Of a stretch of DNA of 64,000 bases, positions 43,601-56,559 are shown in pieces. The stretch is taken from contig NW_026570221.1 of assembly GCF_019649055.1 (NCBI RefSeq), positions 124,001 to 188,000 of the forward strand. The letters are read 5' to 3'. Positions within the stretch are counted from its first letter, which is position 1. Each line of letters starts with the position of its first letter. Origin of the DNA: Paramacrobiotus metropolitanus (Eukaryota; Tardigrada; Eutardigrada; Parachela; Macrobiotidae). The notes beneath the pieces were generated by a model, which worked only from the letters and a program-made list of their open reading frames with translations, was not told the DNA's origin and made no database searches. The position numbers and the translations under genes were made by a program.

Positions 43601-44166
43601 TCGCTGATTTTTTTCAGTTCTACGTACCTCTGCTTGTGCTAATGTACCTCACGAAGCACAAGGCTACCAGATCCAACAGATTTTCATAAAGCATGCCGGG
43701 CTTCTTCTTCACCAAAATATTGGTTCTGCATGTGAACCGCTCCTCCACTGAAAGCCTGCGGCTACACTCAGACCATACGAGTATGACTATGCACTGAGAC
43801 CAGCCCGAGCGATTTTGCCCTCTCTTGTGTCTTTTGATAGGGAGTAGAGAGGACAGCCGACGACCAGTAGCCACCGGTTGAAAATGGCGTTGTTGAGGAG
43901 AGTCTGCCGACCAGACTGGATCTCACTCAAACCATTTGCCATTTTTATTGCGTTTGGAGTGCGAAGCTATGCTGATCTGCAGCGGTCTGATTGAAATCGC
44001 AAGAAACTACCTCTACTAATACTGCATCCGATAATTATAATTCCAGAACGTTTCAATGAGAAAATCCTAGAGTAACCCAGGAAGTGGATTGCGATTGTTA
44101 AAGCAGTGAACCTGTCGACGTTGTTTGTTGTACGATCATCCTTATGTCCTCACCAATCGTGGGAGA

Positions 44167-45810
44167 ATGAGTCACCTTCTGGTGGTAGCTGCCGTGGCTG
44201 TCTGCTTGGCCAGCTTTATTCCGAACAGTCTCGCCTGTGTCTGGACGCCGAAGAGAGCCCAGAAGCAGAAGGAACCCGTGGATACAAGTGAGTTACTGTT
44301 ACTAACCAGACGAAGGGGAAGTCTCCCAGCTCCTGGTACCTCTTCTGTGTTTTTATTACGGGTCTCGAAAAACACGGATAATGGTCCACACCCGCTTTTT
44401 AACCGGAAGCGCTAGCTCCAGCTTCTTTACCGAAAGAAATCCCTTGCTCGGCGCGGGAAAAGAGAGTCTCGGAGTGGGCCCGCTTTTTAAACAACTTATA
44501 TCAATTTCACAATGAGAATTATCATTTTTACGACCACGATAAAAACTGCCATTACTTTTATCAGAGAAAAGAAAGAGGCAGTTCTAATTCTTTTTATTCC
44601 TTTTTCGCCAATATCCTCAATAATCAATTTTCTACAGCAACCATTGGCTTTTTTTCCTCGTTTTTAGAAATGAGGTAATTCCTGTATTGATATGACTAGA
44701 CTATGTATGTAGTACTCTGTACGTACAATTGGTCAGTGCGTCTCCGAGTTGCTTAAGGATATGCGGCTGCAACCTGTTGCGTTGTTCGTTGATTTCGCTT
44801 AGCCATATTATGTAGTTCTCTCTTTAGTGGACGAGATTCTGAACGAAGCGAAGAAGCGCAACAGCAACGGCACGATGCATTTGCGGCGATTCGGGCGAGG
44901 TCCCTCGGTGGCGGGCTATCCAAACACGGAATGGCCGCCGCAGACGGAGCTGATTCAAGCGCCCGAAGGCGGCACGCTCTTCCTTCCTTGCAACAACACG
45001 AACAGGCTGGTATGTTCATGTACAACCTACGAGACATTAGGACATTACCACCAGTCTTTGTGTTCTGGTTGACGCTGCAGGTGTTCTTCTGACGTATGAC
45101 CACGTATGTACACTCACCGGCATTAAAATTACTCACAGGTTCCCCACACCAATATTCCACCGGCGTGCACACGCAATGGACTCTTGCTCACGCTCAATAA
45201 TGCCCCAGTATTTCGACACGAGTTGAATCAAAGACATTCTTATTGTAACTGCACAAATAGAACAGGTACCCGGCAAGGACTTGGGTGGCACTCGGTCAGT
45301 GCGGGCAACTACGATCGGGACAGCGGGGCGTTTACCATCGCACTGGATAATTTCACCTACGCCCACAGCGGTCTGTACGAGTGCCTGCACTCCAACGGCA
45401 GCCAGCTGGTGGTGACGAAGCGGTATTATGTCAGCGCGACCCTCTTCCGCCCCAACGTCTTCCAACCGCCCATGCAGAACGTCACGGTCCGCCACGGCGA
45501 CCCCGCGGCGATGGTCTGCGCGGTCCGCTTCAACTTCCTCCCCGGAAAACTGGCCACCCGCTTCCTGTGGCGCAGCGAACGCCACTGTATGATCGCCGAA
45601 TCCATCGCGGAGGTCGCTAAAAAGGCCAAATTGTACTGGGGATTCTATGGAGGTTTTGATTTCAACGAAAATGACGACGGTGGCTGTAGCTCCACAATGA
45701 CGATCCAGAGCGTCACGTGGCAAGATGCCGGGCGGTACGAGTGCTGGTTGCGTATCAACGATCGTCTCGACGAGTGGATCATGCAGGAAGCATATTTGCA
45801 CGTCGTTTAA
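44167..45810 (+). CDS. Secreted two-Ig-domain protein, intact three-exon gene
   Basis: Exon 1 44,167-44,287 (donor GTGAGT, phase 1), exon 2 44,828-45,009 (after CTTTAG; donor GTATGT, phase 0), exon 3 45,139-45,810 (after CACAG). 324 residues. A signal peptide (MSHLLVVAAVAVCLASFIP) is followed by a Lys-rich linker. Ig1 has APEGGTLFLPC and the D-x-G-x-Y-x-C-type HSGLYEC. Ig2 has AAMVCAVRFNF and DAGRYECWL. Several NxT/NxS glycosylation sites (NGT, NCT, NFT, NVT). No membrane anchor, so probably secreted. It could bind ligands or have an immune or matrix role; no ligand can be inferred. Convergent with the 48.9-46.8 kb paralogue. All splice phases match that gene exactly. Confidence 0.85.
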
Positions 45811-46091
45811 TCACAGCCAGCGTTTGGCTAACGGTTCAACAATTGCGGGTACATCGCGTTTGGTTAGCATGTTTCGTTTCTTTGCAATGGTCGAGTGTTT
45901 TCGTTGGGGCAGTGTTATGTGCAACCCAAAAAAGCTTGTTCGGAAATTGTGATGCGACGCAACTCGGTGGGATCTGTGACGCATTCCTGTGACCTTTATG
46001 AATAATATGACATGATATGAATTATTGGGGTTGATTCGATCCGTGTCGAACTTGTGTTTCGTCGTTGTACACGGTTCAGTTAGAGAGACTC

Positions 46092-46097
46092 AATAAA
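46092..46097 (+). terminator. AATAAA polyadenylation signal of the 44.2-kb Ig gene
   Basis: AATAAA 282 bases after the stop codon; plausible 3' end. Confidence 0.4.
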
Positions 46098-46816
46098 ATA
46101 CCACTCATATTCATTCTTTTACGGTTTTCTCAGGTAATGATTAGAGATCGGTGATTACGTTGAGTTGGGTGTGTCTGACAGATTTGAAAGCTGTTTACGT
46201 AAGAAATAATCATAGATTAATTGCGATGCAACAGTTTATCTGGACTAAACACAATTTCGCGATTTCAGAAGATAAGATCTACGAACTCACGGAATCGAGC
46301 ACTAAGTAAGATCGCAGTAAGTAATAAACAACATCTGGGCACAACTGCAGCAACAAAATCACTTTTTGTACTGTTTTGCTTTTTAAGTTGTAAGTACATA
46401 GGTTAAACCGTTAAAGAACTGACTACAAGTGTTCCCGGACAGTCTTTGAAAATCTGACGGTATTTTTTCGAGAAAAGGGTAAAAAACAACAGAATTCTCT
46501 AAAGCGATACCGAGAAAGTCGGCATATACAGCGTACAGCTGCATTTTTCTCTTGGGAATAGGCCGAATAACGTTATGCGCATCTTCCTGCCGGTTTACAT
46601 TATGCTGCGACTAATGTAGTTTAGATACTGAAAGCGTTCATGACACAATTTTTGGAATTTTCTAACAGCCATAACTCTCGAACCAGCTTGTTGCGCGCAC
46701 ACACGCTTTTTTCGCCCATGTAGACAAATCATCTGGCTGCAGAATGTATTAAACAAGTGTTTCGAAAGTTTTCGTGCTTGTACAGGAATTTGGTGCCATG
46801 TATCGTCCCACATCCC

Positions 46817-48861
46817 TTAAACGACGCGCAGGCGGACTTCCTGCATGATCCATCCATCGAGACGATCGTCGATGCGGAACCAGCACTCGTACCGGCCGGC
46901 ATCTTCCCACGTGACGCTGTTGATGGTCAGCGTGGAACGGCAGCGCATCTGCCCATCGGAGCCGTAATGGATTAACCGCCCGTTCCAGCCATCCCACGCC
47001 GGGATCTTATCGGCCACCTCCGGCATGGAGTTCGCCATCAGCAGTTGGTGTCCGCTGCGCCACAGGAAGCGGTCGATTAGTCTTCCGGGGAGGAAACTGA
47101 AGCGAACGATGCAGTCCAGCGCCGCGTAATCGCCGTAGCGCACGGTCAGGTTCTGCATCGGCGGATGGAAGACGTTGTCGCGGGTGAGGGTGGTGAGGAT
47201 GGGGGTCACCCAGTAGCGCTGCGTGACCACCAGTTGGCTGCCGTTGGAGTGCAGACACTCGTACACGCCGCTGTGCCCGTCATTGAAGTCCTCCAGGACG
47301 ATGCTGAACGCTCCGGTGTCCCGCTGGTATTCGCTGACCCGCCAACTGTTCCGTTTAATGATGTCGTGATGGCTGGTTTTCTGGCCGTTACAACAGTAGA
47401 TAAATTCCTCGGACTTTGTCGAGGCTAGTGTGGGGTCTGCCAGAGAAACCAGCTTTCCGTTGTATCGGTATGCCGGTGGAATCTCTGTCTGGTTAACCTG
47501 TGGAAGTTGACAGTTGAGAGGAGCACACACATTGTTACGTTTAAAGACATGGCGAACAAAATTCTGGAATCTAAGATTTGGCCAATAAATGTGTTTGTAA
47601 GGCAGTGGGTGTACCGAGGTGTGGTGTTTAGATACGCTGCTGTATTCTTGTTTAAAGCTTGATCTGAAATACTGTATTCAGGAGAATTGTTGTTGTTGTG
47701 AGTGTCTGCTGTTTCGAATTGGGCTCCTGTCCTGAATGTGTGCGGACGTTAAACCATTAAACCTTTACCATTGGCCATACTTTTGTAATATCAATATTGG
47801 GATTATTAGAGCAAATTAAATAGGAAAAATTAAACAAATTAAAAAAATACACTTCAGCATTTATACTCGTATGTAACTGACAAATTATTTCCTACTGTAT
47901 GTACAAGCTAAAATAACTGGATGTCGCCAGTTAGTGTTGCTCGGTCTTTAATTAGAAGCTGTATCAGATTTAAACCAGAAAACTACTTCTACTGATGGCT
48001 GTGGCAATGGTCATAGTGTACAGTACCTGCGCGCCGTTCGTGTTGTTGCAGTGAACCAGCAGTGTGCCGCCTTCGGGCGCTCGGATGATCTGCACCCGCG
48101 TCGGCAACACTGGTAAGGAAGACCTCGGGGATGGACCACGCCCATAGCCTTGTAGAGACATGGTGCCGGTGCCGTCGCGTTCTTTGGCTTCGTCCAGAAT
48201 CTCGTTGACTAAAGGGAGAAGTAGAATTAGAATTAATAAGCGCAACAGGTGGCAGCTGCATACTCTTTAGCGGGAGTGACCCGATATGTGCTACCAGATG
48301 TGTACATACACAAAGACCCTCCCTTTCGCGCACTTCCAGATACTTTTTGGGAAACCCGTTTGTGCGCGCATCATTCAAGTGGAAAGTTGTGCGTACAACG
48401 AAATTCCGAAAAGCTTAAGCGCAAGATGCTGCACTCACCAAAAGTCTCATTATGGACCGGTCTCTTTCAAATTTTTTGCAAACTATAGTACAAGCAGAAA
48501 GAACGTTTTGACACGAAAGCGCATTTTCATCATGTTTTTAAGATTTTAGATGAATTCGAAAAATTCCTTTTGAGGACTTTAATGAAATTAGCCATGACGT
48601 TTTCTTAATTTTTTCCGAAGATTTTTCGTGTTCTCCGATTTTTACTCATCAGCTTAGCGTGAAAACAGCAGGATTTTCCTCTAAATGCACCAGTTGTAAA
48701 AATCTGCAAAAACGTTCGCCTAGCCTGCCGAAACTGTACAGTGACTCACGTGTATCCACGGCTCCCTTCTGATTCTGGGGTTCCTTCGGCGTCCAGGCAC
48801 AGGCGAGACTGCCCGTGATGCAGCTGGCCACGCAGACAGCCACGATGAGGAGATGGCCCAT
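46817..48861 (-). CDS. Secreted two-Ig-domain protein, second intact gene
   Basis: Exon 1 48,861-48,750, exon 2 48,208-48,027 (182 bases, as in the 44.2-kb gene), exon 3 47,497-46,817. 324 residues, the same length as its paralogue. Signal peptide MGHLLIVAVCVASCITGSLA. Ig1 contains EGGTLLVHC and GHSGVYECLHSNG; Ig2 contains AALDCIVRFSF and DAGRYECWFRID. The most diverged family member: its inter-domain segment (WVTPILTTLTRDNVF) and Ig2 loop (WDGWNGRLIHYGSDGQ) are longer or different. Splice sites CGT-GAGT type donor, CTTTAG, GTACTG and CCACAG are all in phase. Convergent neighbour of the 44.2-kb gene. Ligand unknown. Confidence 0.83.
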
Positions 48862-51740
48862 TTAATATCGGATTATCCCACGATTGGACCGAAAATACAT
48901 AGGATGATAATATTTTATCGATAATCAGGTATCCTAATTCATCCGAACAGCACAAATTAGCTGCTTGCCATGCTCATCAAGTATAGCGATTTCGTTTAAT
49001 CAATATGAGCAGATAAACATTACTGTATCCCAACGAGTTCCCATTTGTTCGCTAAAGAAGCTAATCGCCTTTGTACGCGGGCATGTAATCAGTCTTTGTC
49101 CGATTAGAGTATCTGTGAAACAGGAGTGCTAAAAAACACGACATAATTATTTGCTGTGTTTCGGAGAAAAAGTAGAAATCCCGAAACCCACGTGGTAGCA
49201 ACGGTCGCTAACGAATGCAGCCGAGGGAGAAAAGCCAGGCCTTTTTACTTTTTGGACGGAGCGCGCTGCTGGACTGGGACTAGCAGAAAAATAGAAGGGC
49301 GCAGGCCGAAGGGGGCGTGGTCAGTATAAAGGGAGTTTCCAGCGCCACCGGAAATGGTGAAGCTTCTTCCTCTATAAGCTTTATAACGTTGCTACAGGTT
49401 TTTTCCCTTCTGATTATTAAGTTTTATTCCTTCTAACGCATTCAGCAAGGCAATTACGCACGAAAATCAGCAGCGCTAATTCACAGGCGAAACGGGTGGC
49501 TAGTGCTACATCAATCTGGTTCCAAACGACGCATTCACAACTTAAAACTATTTGTAGTTTTTTCCTTATTTAGTTGATAGAATTTAAATTATTTTCCGTG
49601 ACGAACAATTAGAAAGGAGAAAGTAAAGGGGAATTGTTTTCAAAAACTGAAGTTGGATGAAGTTCGAGCAACTGCAATTGCACCGAACGTGAGTAAATTA
49701 CTTTCGTTAAAAATTTTTGTTCGCCGATTTTCGCAAAACAGAAATTATGTTTGCCAGGAAACAGACTTTCCCGGGAATATAGTGTATTCTGATAGAAATC
49801 GCTACTGTGCGCCACGTGCCAACACTCCCTGAAGACGCGCTACTGCAGCATCGCATTCGTGCCAGCATCTTCCCTGGATATAGCTGAAAAGCCTGCAAAA
49901 TAAGGGTGGGAAGGGTACGCGCACTCTTTTAAAATTTGTTTGACCTTGGACCACTTCCGATAAATAACGAATCATGTACACCAGCGGGAATCAAAAATTA
50001 CAGGAAAGTGAACTTGAAATTGGTTCGCTTTCGACTTTATGGCCATGTTGCTTTTACAAAGTATTATAAAGTTTTACGAAGGTCGGGTGATAACCAGACT
50101 TCTGGTACACATTACACAATACTGCATTTAAACGTTTCGCCCATTTTAGTGCGCCATATCTGGGCAACCGGATGTTGCGCGCGCAAACGTTTTTATGAAA
50201 ATTGTATACAAATCATTTAGCTCTAGAATGACATGAAGTATATTACAAGAAAGTGATCTGGAGTGCGCGAAGGCGAATGTTTTAGTGTATGTATCCCATT
50301 TTGGATACAATGTTGTAGTAAAAAATGAACGGCAATATGCAGGTTCACTATTTCCGGCAGATCGACGGATTTCGACTGGCAATAATTCCGTGCGCTACCA
50401 GATTACTCTAGCTGTGAGGATTCAGAAGAAGGTCTGTCGAAGCAGATACATCCCGGGCCCTAACGTTGCCAGTGTGTTGGTTGACCTTGATACCAAAACA
50501 GCGTCTGCACGCGAGGTCCATTGTTCGCCAGTGTGGCCGCTTAACCACCGTTCTTTCCTAAACTGCATCGCGACGGTCGCGAGACCGTTACGCTTTCGTG
50601 CAGCCTGAGTGCTGGGTTTCGTTCCAGAGCGCAAAATGTATCTGTACTTTATCTCCGCAAACTTCTCTGAACTCCTGGCCGCAGCAGGCACAGAAGTCAT
50701 TCATCGGTGGACCACCCCGCTACATTCGAGAACCAGACGTCGGAAGTGATGCCGGCATAGTTTGTACGGCTGCTGGCTGGTGTCATCCGCCCTCGTCCAG
50801 ATTTTCCAGGATTTCTGTCAAAGGAATGGTTGTCCCCATTCTTTTTACTGAGATCGCGGATAACCTGGAGACTCGCATACTCGGGAAACTCGGACGCTCA
50901 AGCCATACGGTGAACTTCGGATCAATATCTACTTGACTGCATCTACTTCGTTCGTTTACTAACCAGTCTGTGCATTGTGGCTTTTGATACATAACTGTCT
51001 TTGCACGGCGAGGTCGTTGAACGAATTCGTAGACGTTAAAATTTTCCCGGCAGGTGTTTGACTGGTATTCTCAGACTCCCAGTAGCCCATCGTATCCTAT
51101 ATGTATCCTTCATACATCTATTTATTGTTCGGCTCTTGTTTTTCTTTCGCTGCGATATCTCGTATTCGTTGCTTATCGCCCATGTATCGATTGAGCAACC
51201 CGAAAAAACTATGAAAAGAAAGATCAACAGGATACATAACGTTAAATACAGAAACATAAGGACACTGTGAGATCTGAACACTATGAGATCTGATATAAAC
51301 AAGATGCAGCAGATATACGATGGGATATAGGCAAGTTGAAGACACATGGTGAACCGCTTAGACAACATTCATCCACTTCAATATCCAGAAAACCGCATTA
51401 CCTAAAATATTTATTAACATGTTCCAATCGTGCCGTGAATTCAGCGTGAATCCGGCTTTAGACCGCGAAGTAAAAGCTATTGTTGAACCCGCATTCGTTC
51501 AGGCCCAATAATACTTATCATGTCATAATTCGTAAAGGTCGCATGAATGCGTCACAGATACTGCTGGGATATCACTTTGCACCGAGGTACATCGCATCAT
51601 AATTTCCGCACAAACAAATCTCTTGTCCCTGGTTGGAGCTAACGCATCGCCGACATAAACGCTCGACCATTACAAAGAAACACATCCAGAGCAAACGCGG
51701 TCTATGCACACGCAGCTGCCCACCGCTAACCAAACGGTTG
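48862..51740. other. No supported gene between Ig loci
   Basis: Contains dispersed-repeat copies (50.10-50.30 kb) and the relic at 50.28-50.61 kb. 49.0-49.9 kb shows nothing recognisable. Confidence 0.4.
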
Positions 51741-51746
51741 CTGCGA

Positions 51747-53250
51747 TTAAACGACGTTAAGATATGCTTCCTGCATGATCCACTCGTCGAAACGATCGTT
51801 GATGCGCAACCAGCACTCGTACCGCCCGGCGACTTCCCACGTCACACTGTCTATCGTCATCGTCGAGCTGCAGCGACCCTCGTCATCCACGCCGAAACCA
51901 AAGCTCCCAACGAATCCCCACCAATATTTGGCCTTTTTAGCGACCTCGGGAATGGATTCGGCGAGCATCAAGTGGTGTTCGCTGCGCCACAGCGAGCGGG
52001 TGCTCATCTTTCCGGGAAGGAAATTGAAGCGGACCGCGCAGACCATCGCCGCGGGGTCGCCGTGGCGGACCGTGACGTTCTGCATGGGCGGTTGGAAGAC
52101 GTTGTGGCGGACGAGGGTCGCGCTGACATAATACCGCTTCGTCACCACCAGCTGGCTGCCGTTGGAGTGCAGGCACTCGTACAGACCGCTGTGGGCGTAG
52201 GTGAAATTATCCAGTTCGATGGTAAACGCCCCGCTGTCCCGATCGTAGTTGCCCGCACGGACCGTGTGCCAATGAAGTCCTGTGAGGTTACCACTTCGAT
52301 TTGTGCAGTTGCAAAAAAAATGTTTTTCATCCGCAACTGTAGCTACTGGGGTATTAACCGGGAAACAGATTCCATTGCGTGTGAATGCCGGTGGAATCTT
52401 GGTGTGGGAAACCTGAAGAAATAAGCATAGAAAACGTCTTTACTCTTCAAGCACACATAATTATGTGCAGATTGCTCACAACAGTTGCATAAACTCTTGT
52501 TTACGCTGGTGAGTGCTACTGTATAAATATTAAATACGTCACGTAACATCTGCAGCGTGGACCAGAAGTCCAGAACACACTGACTATGGTATTGTCCTAA
52601 TGTCTCGGGAGGTTGTACATTAACATACCAGCCTGTTCGTGTTGTTGCAAGGAAGGAGGAGCGTGCCGCCTTCGGGCGCTCGAATCAGCTCCGTCTGCGG
52701 CGGATTATTGTAGAATTTAACTGCAAAAATTGTAATTCAGTCGTAGGAACTTGAGTAATTTTTATCACTGCCCACACTTGCCGCGCGACCACCCCGTAAT
52801 TCGTCTTTTTCTCCCTAGTACACATTGACCCTGTGGCCATCGTGTAAATCTCACAGATTTCTACTCTGCACGATGAATTCAGTTGAATTGCTTAGCAATG
52901 TCTCGATGGTCGAATCAGACTGGGAGTGAGCTACACAGCCAGTAAAATGAATTAACGGCGATCCATGAGCGAAGTGCGGGCGGTGTAATGGTGTGTAATG
53001 GTGTCCGCATCCCCGTAAAAATTCAATTGCGCCGTTAATTACAGGCACCCGTCCTTGCCACGCTGGAGCAGGGAGACTGCCAGTTCGTCCAACTTGCCAA
53101 AATTGTACCGGGACTCACGTGTACAGTATCCACGGCTCTTGTATCCACGGGTCCCTTCTGCGTCGGGGCTCCCTTCGGCGTCCAGGTACAGGCGAGACTG
53201 CCCGCGATGCAGCTGGCCACGCAGACAGCCACCACGAGAAGACGACTCAT
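51747..53250 (-). pseudogene. Secreted two-Ig gene, damaged copy (minus)
   Basis: Exon 3 (52,412-51,747, after TTCAG) is fully open and encodes both Ig cores (HSGLYEC; VCAVRFNF; VAGRYECWL, with Val replacing Asp in the usual DAGRYEC). Exon 2 is only 52,720-52,629 (92 bases after TTTTGCAG): the first half found in the paralogues is replaced by an unrelated 20 or so bases, but its phase is preserved. Exon 1 (53,250-53,119) has the signal peptide MSRLLVVAVCVASCIAGSLA but an extra segment after VDT that puts the donor in phase 0 instead of 1, so exons 1 and 2 no longer join in frame. Divergent from the 53.9-kb copy. Pseudogene, or a gene with altered splicing. Confidence 0.7.
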
Positions 53251-53919
53251 CCTCCCACGATTGGACAGGAAAGACATATGGTGATGCAACAAATAGATTC
53301 ACAGTTCACTCAAAAAATATTTTATTGTTGTTATATAGCTGACAAAACTTTTTGCTCGACGAACCTAACCCGCTTACGGTGGTGCAAACGGTTAGCGAGG
53401 AACTAACTAAAATCGGAGTCCGCCATGTTCTGCCTCCGGTTATATAACTAGCGATTTATATTGGTTCTGTATGTGAACGCTCTCCACTCAAAGGCTGCTG
53501 CGGCTACACTCAGACCCTGTGCATTTAGACCAGTCCGAGCAACTTTGCCCTCTCCTGTGTCTTTGATAGGGAGTAGAGAGGACAGCAGATGACCAATACC
53601 TACCCGTTGTAAACAGCAATTTAGCACGGGATGCAGAGCGTTGCAGAGAACTTTCTGCAGGACAGACTGGGTCTCACTCAGACCGCTTGCCATTTTTAAT
53701 GCATGTGTAGTAAAACCTATGCGGATCTGCAGCGGTCTGATTGAAATCGCAAAAGCTACCTCTAGTAAATACTGCATCCGATAACTATTAATTCCAGAAC
53801 GTTTCATTGGGGAAATCTTAGAGTAACCCAGGAAAGGATTGTGAGTGTTAAAGCAGTGAACCTGTCGACGTTGTTTCTTGTTGTACCATCATCCTTATTT
53901 CCCGATCAATCGTGGGAGA

Positions 53920-56257
53920 GTGAATCATCTTCTGGTGTCAGCTGCCGTGGCTGCCAGCTTGGCCAGTTTACTCCCGGGCAGTCTCGCCTGTGTCTGGACG
54001 TCGAAGAGAGCTCAGAAGCAGAAGGGACCCGTGGATACAAGTGAGTTACTGTACAAATTTTGGTAGGCCAGACGAGGGAAGTCTCCCCGGTCCTAGTATT
54101 CTCCTGTGTTTCTGTTATGTGCCTTGAAAAACACGGATAATGGTCCACACCCGCTTTTTAACCGGATGCGCTAGCTCCGGCATTTTTACCGAGAGAAATC
54201 CCCTGCTCGGGGCGGGAAAAGCGAGTGCCGGAATGGGCCGCTCGCTTTTCAAAAAACTTAAAACAAGTTCACAGTGAGCATATTAGTTTCACGACCTTAA
54301 TAAAAACTGCCACGATTTCTATCAGAAAAGGAAGAGGCAATTTTAATTCCTATTTCGCTAATATTCTCAATAATTAATTTTTTACAGCAACTAATGGCTT
54401 TTTTCTCGTTTTTAGAAATGAGGTGCTTGCTGTGTTGATGTGTAGACTATGTAGTACTCTGCACGTACAAGTGGTCACTGCGGTCTCCATGTTGCTCGAG
54501 GAACAGGCAGCTGCCACCTGTTGAGTTATCCGTTGATTTCGCTTAACCATATGTAATTCTCTCTTTAGTGGACCAGATTTTAAACGAAGCGAAGGAGCGC
54601 AACGGCAACGGCACGATGCATTTGCGGGGTTTCGGGCGGGGTCCCTCGGTGGCGGGCTATCCAACCACGGAATGGCCGCCGCAGACGCAGCTGATTCCTT
54701 CCTTGCAACAACACGAACAGGCTGGTATGTTCATGTACAACCTATCTAGACATTAGGACCTTACCATCAGTCCATGTGTTCTGGACTTCTGGTTCATGCT
54801 TCAGATATTACCTGTGTTGTTGACTTTTGTATACAGTAATCCTCACCGGCGCACAAGTGTTTAGGCAACTGTCGGGAGCAATCTTCACGTAGTCAGGAGC
54901 TACATGAGACCCCATCAACCATGTACTAGTTTTTTTAAGCTGGATCTGACCACGTATTAATAATCAGCGAATTTTTCGGATCGAGAATCCGTTTCTCAAA
55001 TTTTTTTTTTCGGCCGAAAAATTTTCTGACTGCCAGTCACCCAGTGCCGTTAAACGGTAGTCCTCAGTGCAAAAGATTAAGAACTACCAACTCCCGTTTT
55101 CAACGTTGTCCGCGCTTACACTCTCCCTAGCATTCAACACAAGTTTTTGCCGGACTGTGGACATTTATGGCTCAACTTATAGAACCCATATTAGGCATTT
55201 CTGAATAAAGCGTTTTCCATTGTACCTTGTTGATTCACCTCGGGTATAATTATCCATTCACTAAGTAGTTAATTAGCAAGACCTACGAGAGCTCAAAAAC
55301 GTCAAAACTAGCGATTTTCGCGCACCTACTGTCTTGATTGACTTGAGACACAAGTTCATATTATGTTTTTATCGCCGCTTTAAAGTCCCTTGCTGTTTAT
55401 TTCATTAAGGGATAGCGAATAACTGTTGCCGATCGCTGGGAGAAAAATTCCACTTTGTCGCCTCCCGACGTCACTGCCCGTTAACGGGTTAGAAAAATAG
55501 TACATGGTTGATGTGGGTCTCGTGCAGCCGTGCACGCAGTTGTGTGTGTTCAAAGAGTAAAGACGTTTTGTATGCTTATTCCTCCAGGCTCCGAACTCCA
55601 AGATTCCACCGGCGTACACACGCAATGGACTCCGGATCGCGGTTAATGCCCCTGTAGTTACATTTTTTGATGAAATACATTCTTTTTTGTAACGGCACAA
55701 ATACAATTGGTAACCGGGGAAGAAATCTTGTGATTCACCCGGTCAGAGTGGAGAACTACGATGTGGCCAGCGGTGCGTTTACCATCGCATTAATGAATTT
55801 CACCTACTCCCACAGCGGTCTGTACGAGTGCCTGCACTCCAACGGCAGCCAGCTGGTGGTGACGAAGCGGTATTATGTCAGCGCGACCCTCGTCCGCCAC
55901 AACGTCTTCCAACCGCCCATGCAGAACGTCACGGTCCGCCACGGCGACCCCGCGGAGATGGCTTGCGCGGTCCGCTTCAACTTCCTCCCCGGTGAACTGG
56001 CCACCCGCTTCCTGTGGCGCAGCGAACGCCACTTGATGATCGCCGATTCCATTCCCGAGGGCGCTAAAAAGGCCAAATTGTATTGGGGATTCGTTGGGAG
56101 CTTTGGTTTCGGCGTGGATGACGAGGGTCGCTGCAGCTCGACGATGCAGATAGAGAGTGTGACGTGGGAAGACGCCGGGCGATACGAGTGCTGGTTGCGC
56201 ATCAACGGCCGTTTCGATGAGAGGATCATGCAGGAAGCTTATCTAAACGTCATTTAA
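53920..56257 (+). pseudogene. Secreted two-Ig gene, damaged copy (plus)
   Basis: Exons 53,920-54,040, 54,569-54,724 and 55,588-56,257, colinear with the 44.2-kb gene. Three lesions: the start ATG is GTG (53,920); exon 2 lacks 26 bases covering APEGGTL (just before the first Ig1 Cys), shifting the frame; and exon 3 has one extra T in a T-run near 55,685. The last 190 or so codons remain open with Ig2 intact (CAVRFNF, DAGRYECWL). Introns and the 5' region are still similar to the intact gene, so inactivation is recent or partly an assembly effect. Confidence 0.75.
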
Positions 56258-56455
56258 TCACAGCCACCCTTTGGTTAGTCGTTCGACAGTTACATATACT
56301 TAGATCTCGTTTGCTCTGGATGTGTAGCAAGTTCTGCTTCTTTGCAATGGTTTTTATCGGGGAAGTATTGAACTCATCCAGAAAAGAGCAGTGGTGTAAT
56401 AGTTTGGAAAATGTGATGGGACACACCTCGGTGCCACGTGCTATCCCGGCAGCAT

Positions 56456-56540
56456 CTGTGACGCTTATGAGTTATGATACGGGTACCATGGGTACTTCCT
56501 GTGACCTTTATGAGTTATGATACGGGTACCATGGGTACGA
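56456..56540 (+). repeat. 43-bp tandem duplication
   Basis: Two copies starting CTGTGAC at 56,456 and 56,499, each containing TTATGAGTTATGATACGGGT and ACCATGGGTAC. In the 3' flank of the damaged Ig gene. Confidence 0.85.
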
Positions 56541-56559
56541 TCCCCGATCAGGATAGCAT

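Noticed and set aside
45133-45801. Long minus-strand ORF opposite exon 3 of the 44.2-kb Ig gene (similar ones at 51,633-52,424 and 55,790-56,229)
   Set aside because: Antisense shadows of the GC-rich Ig exons; they recur only because the exons are duplicated.
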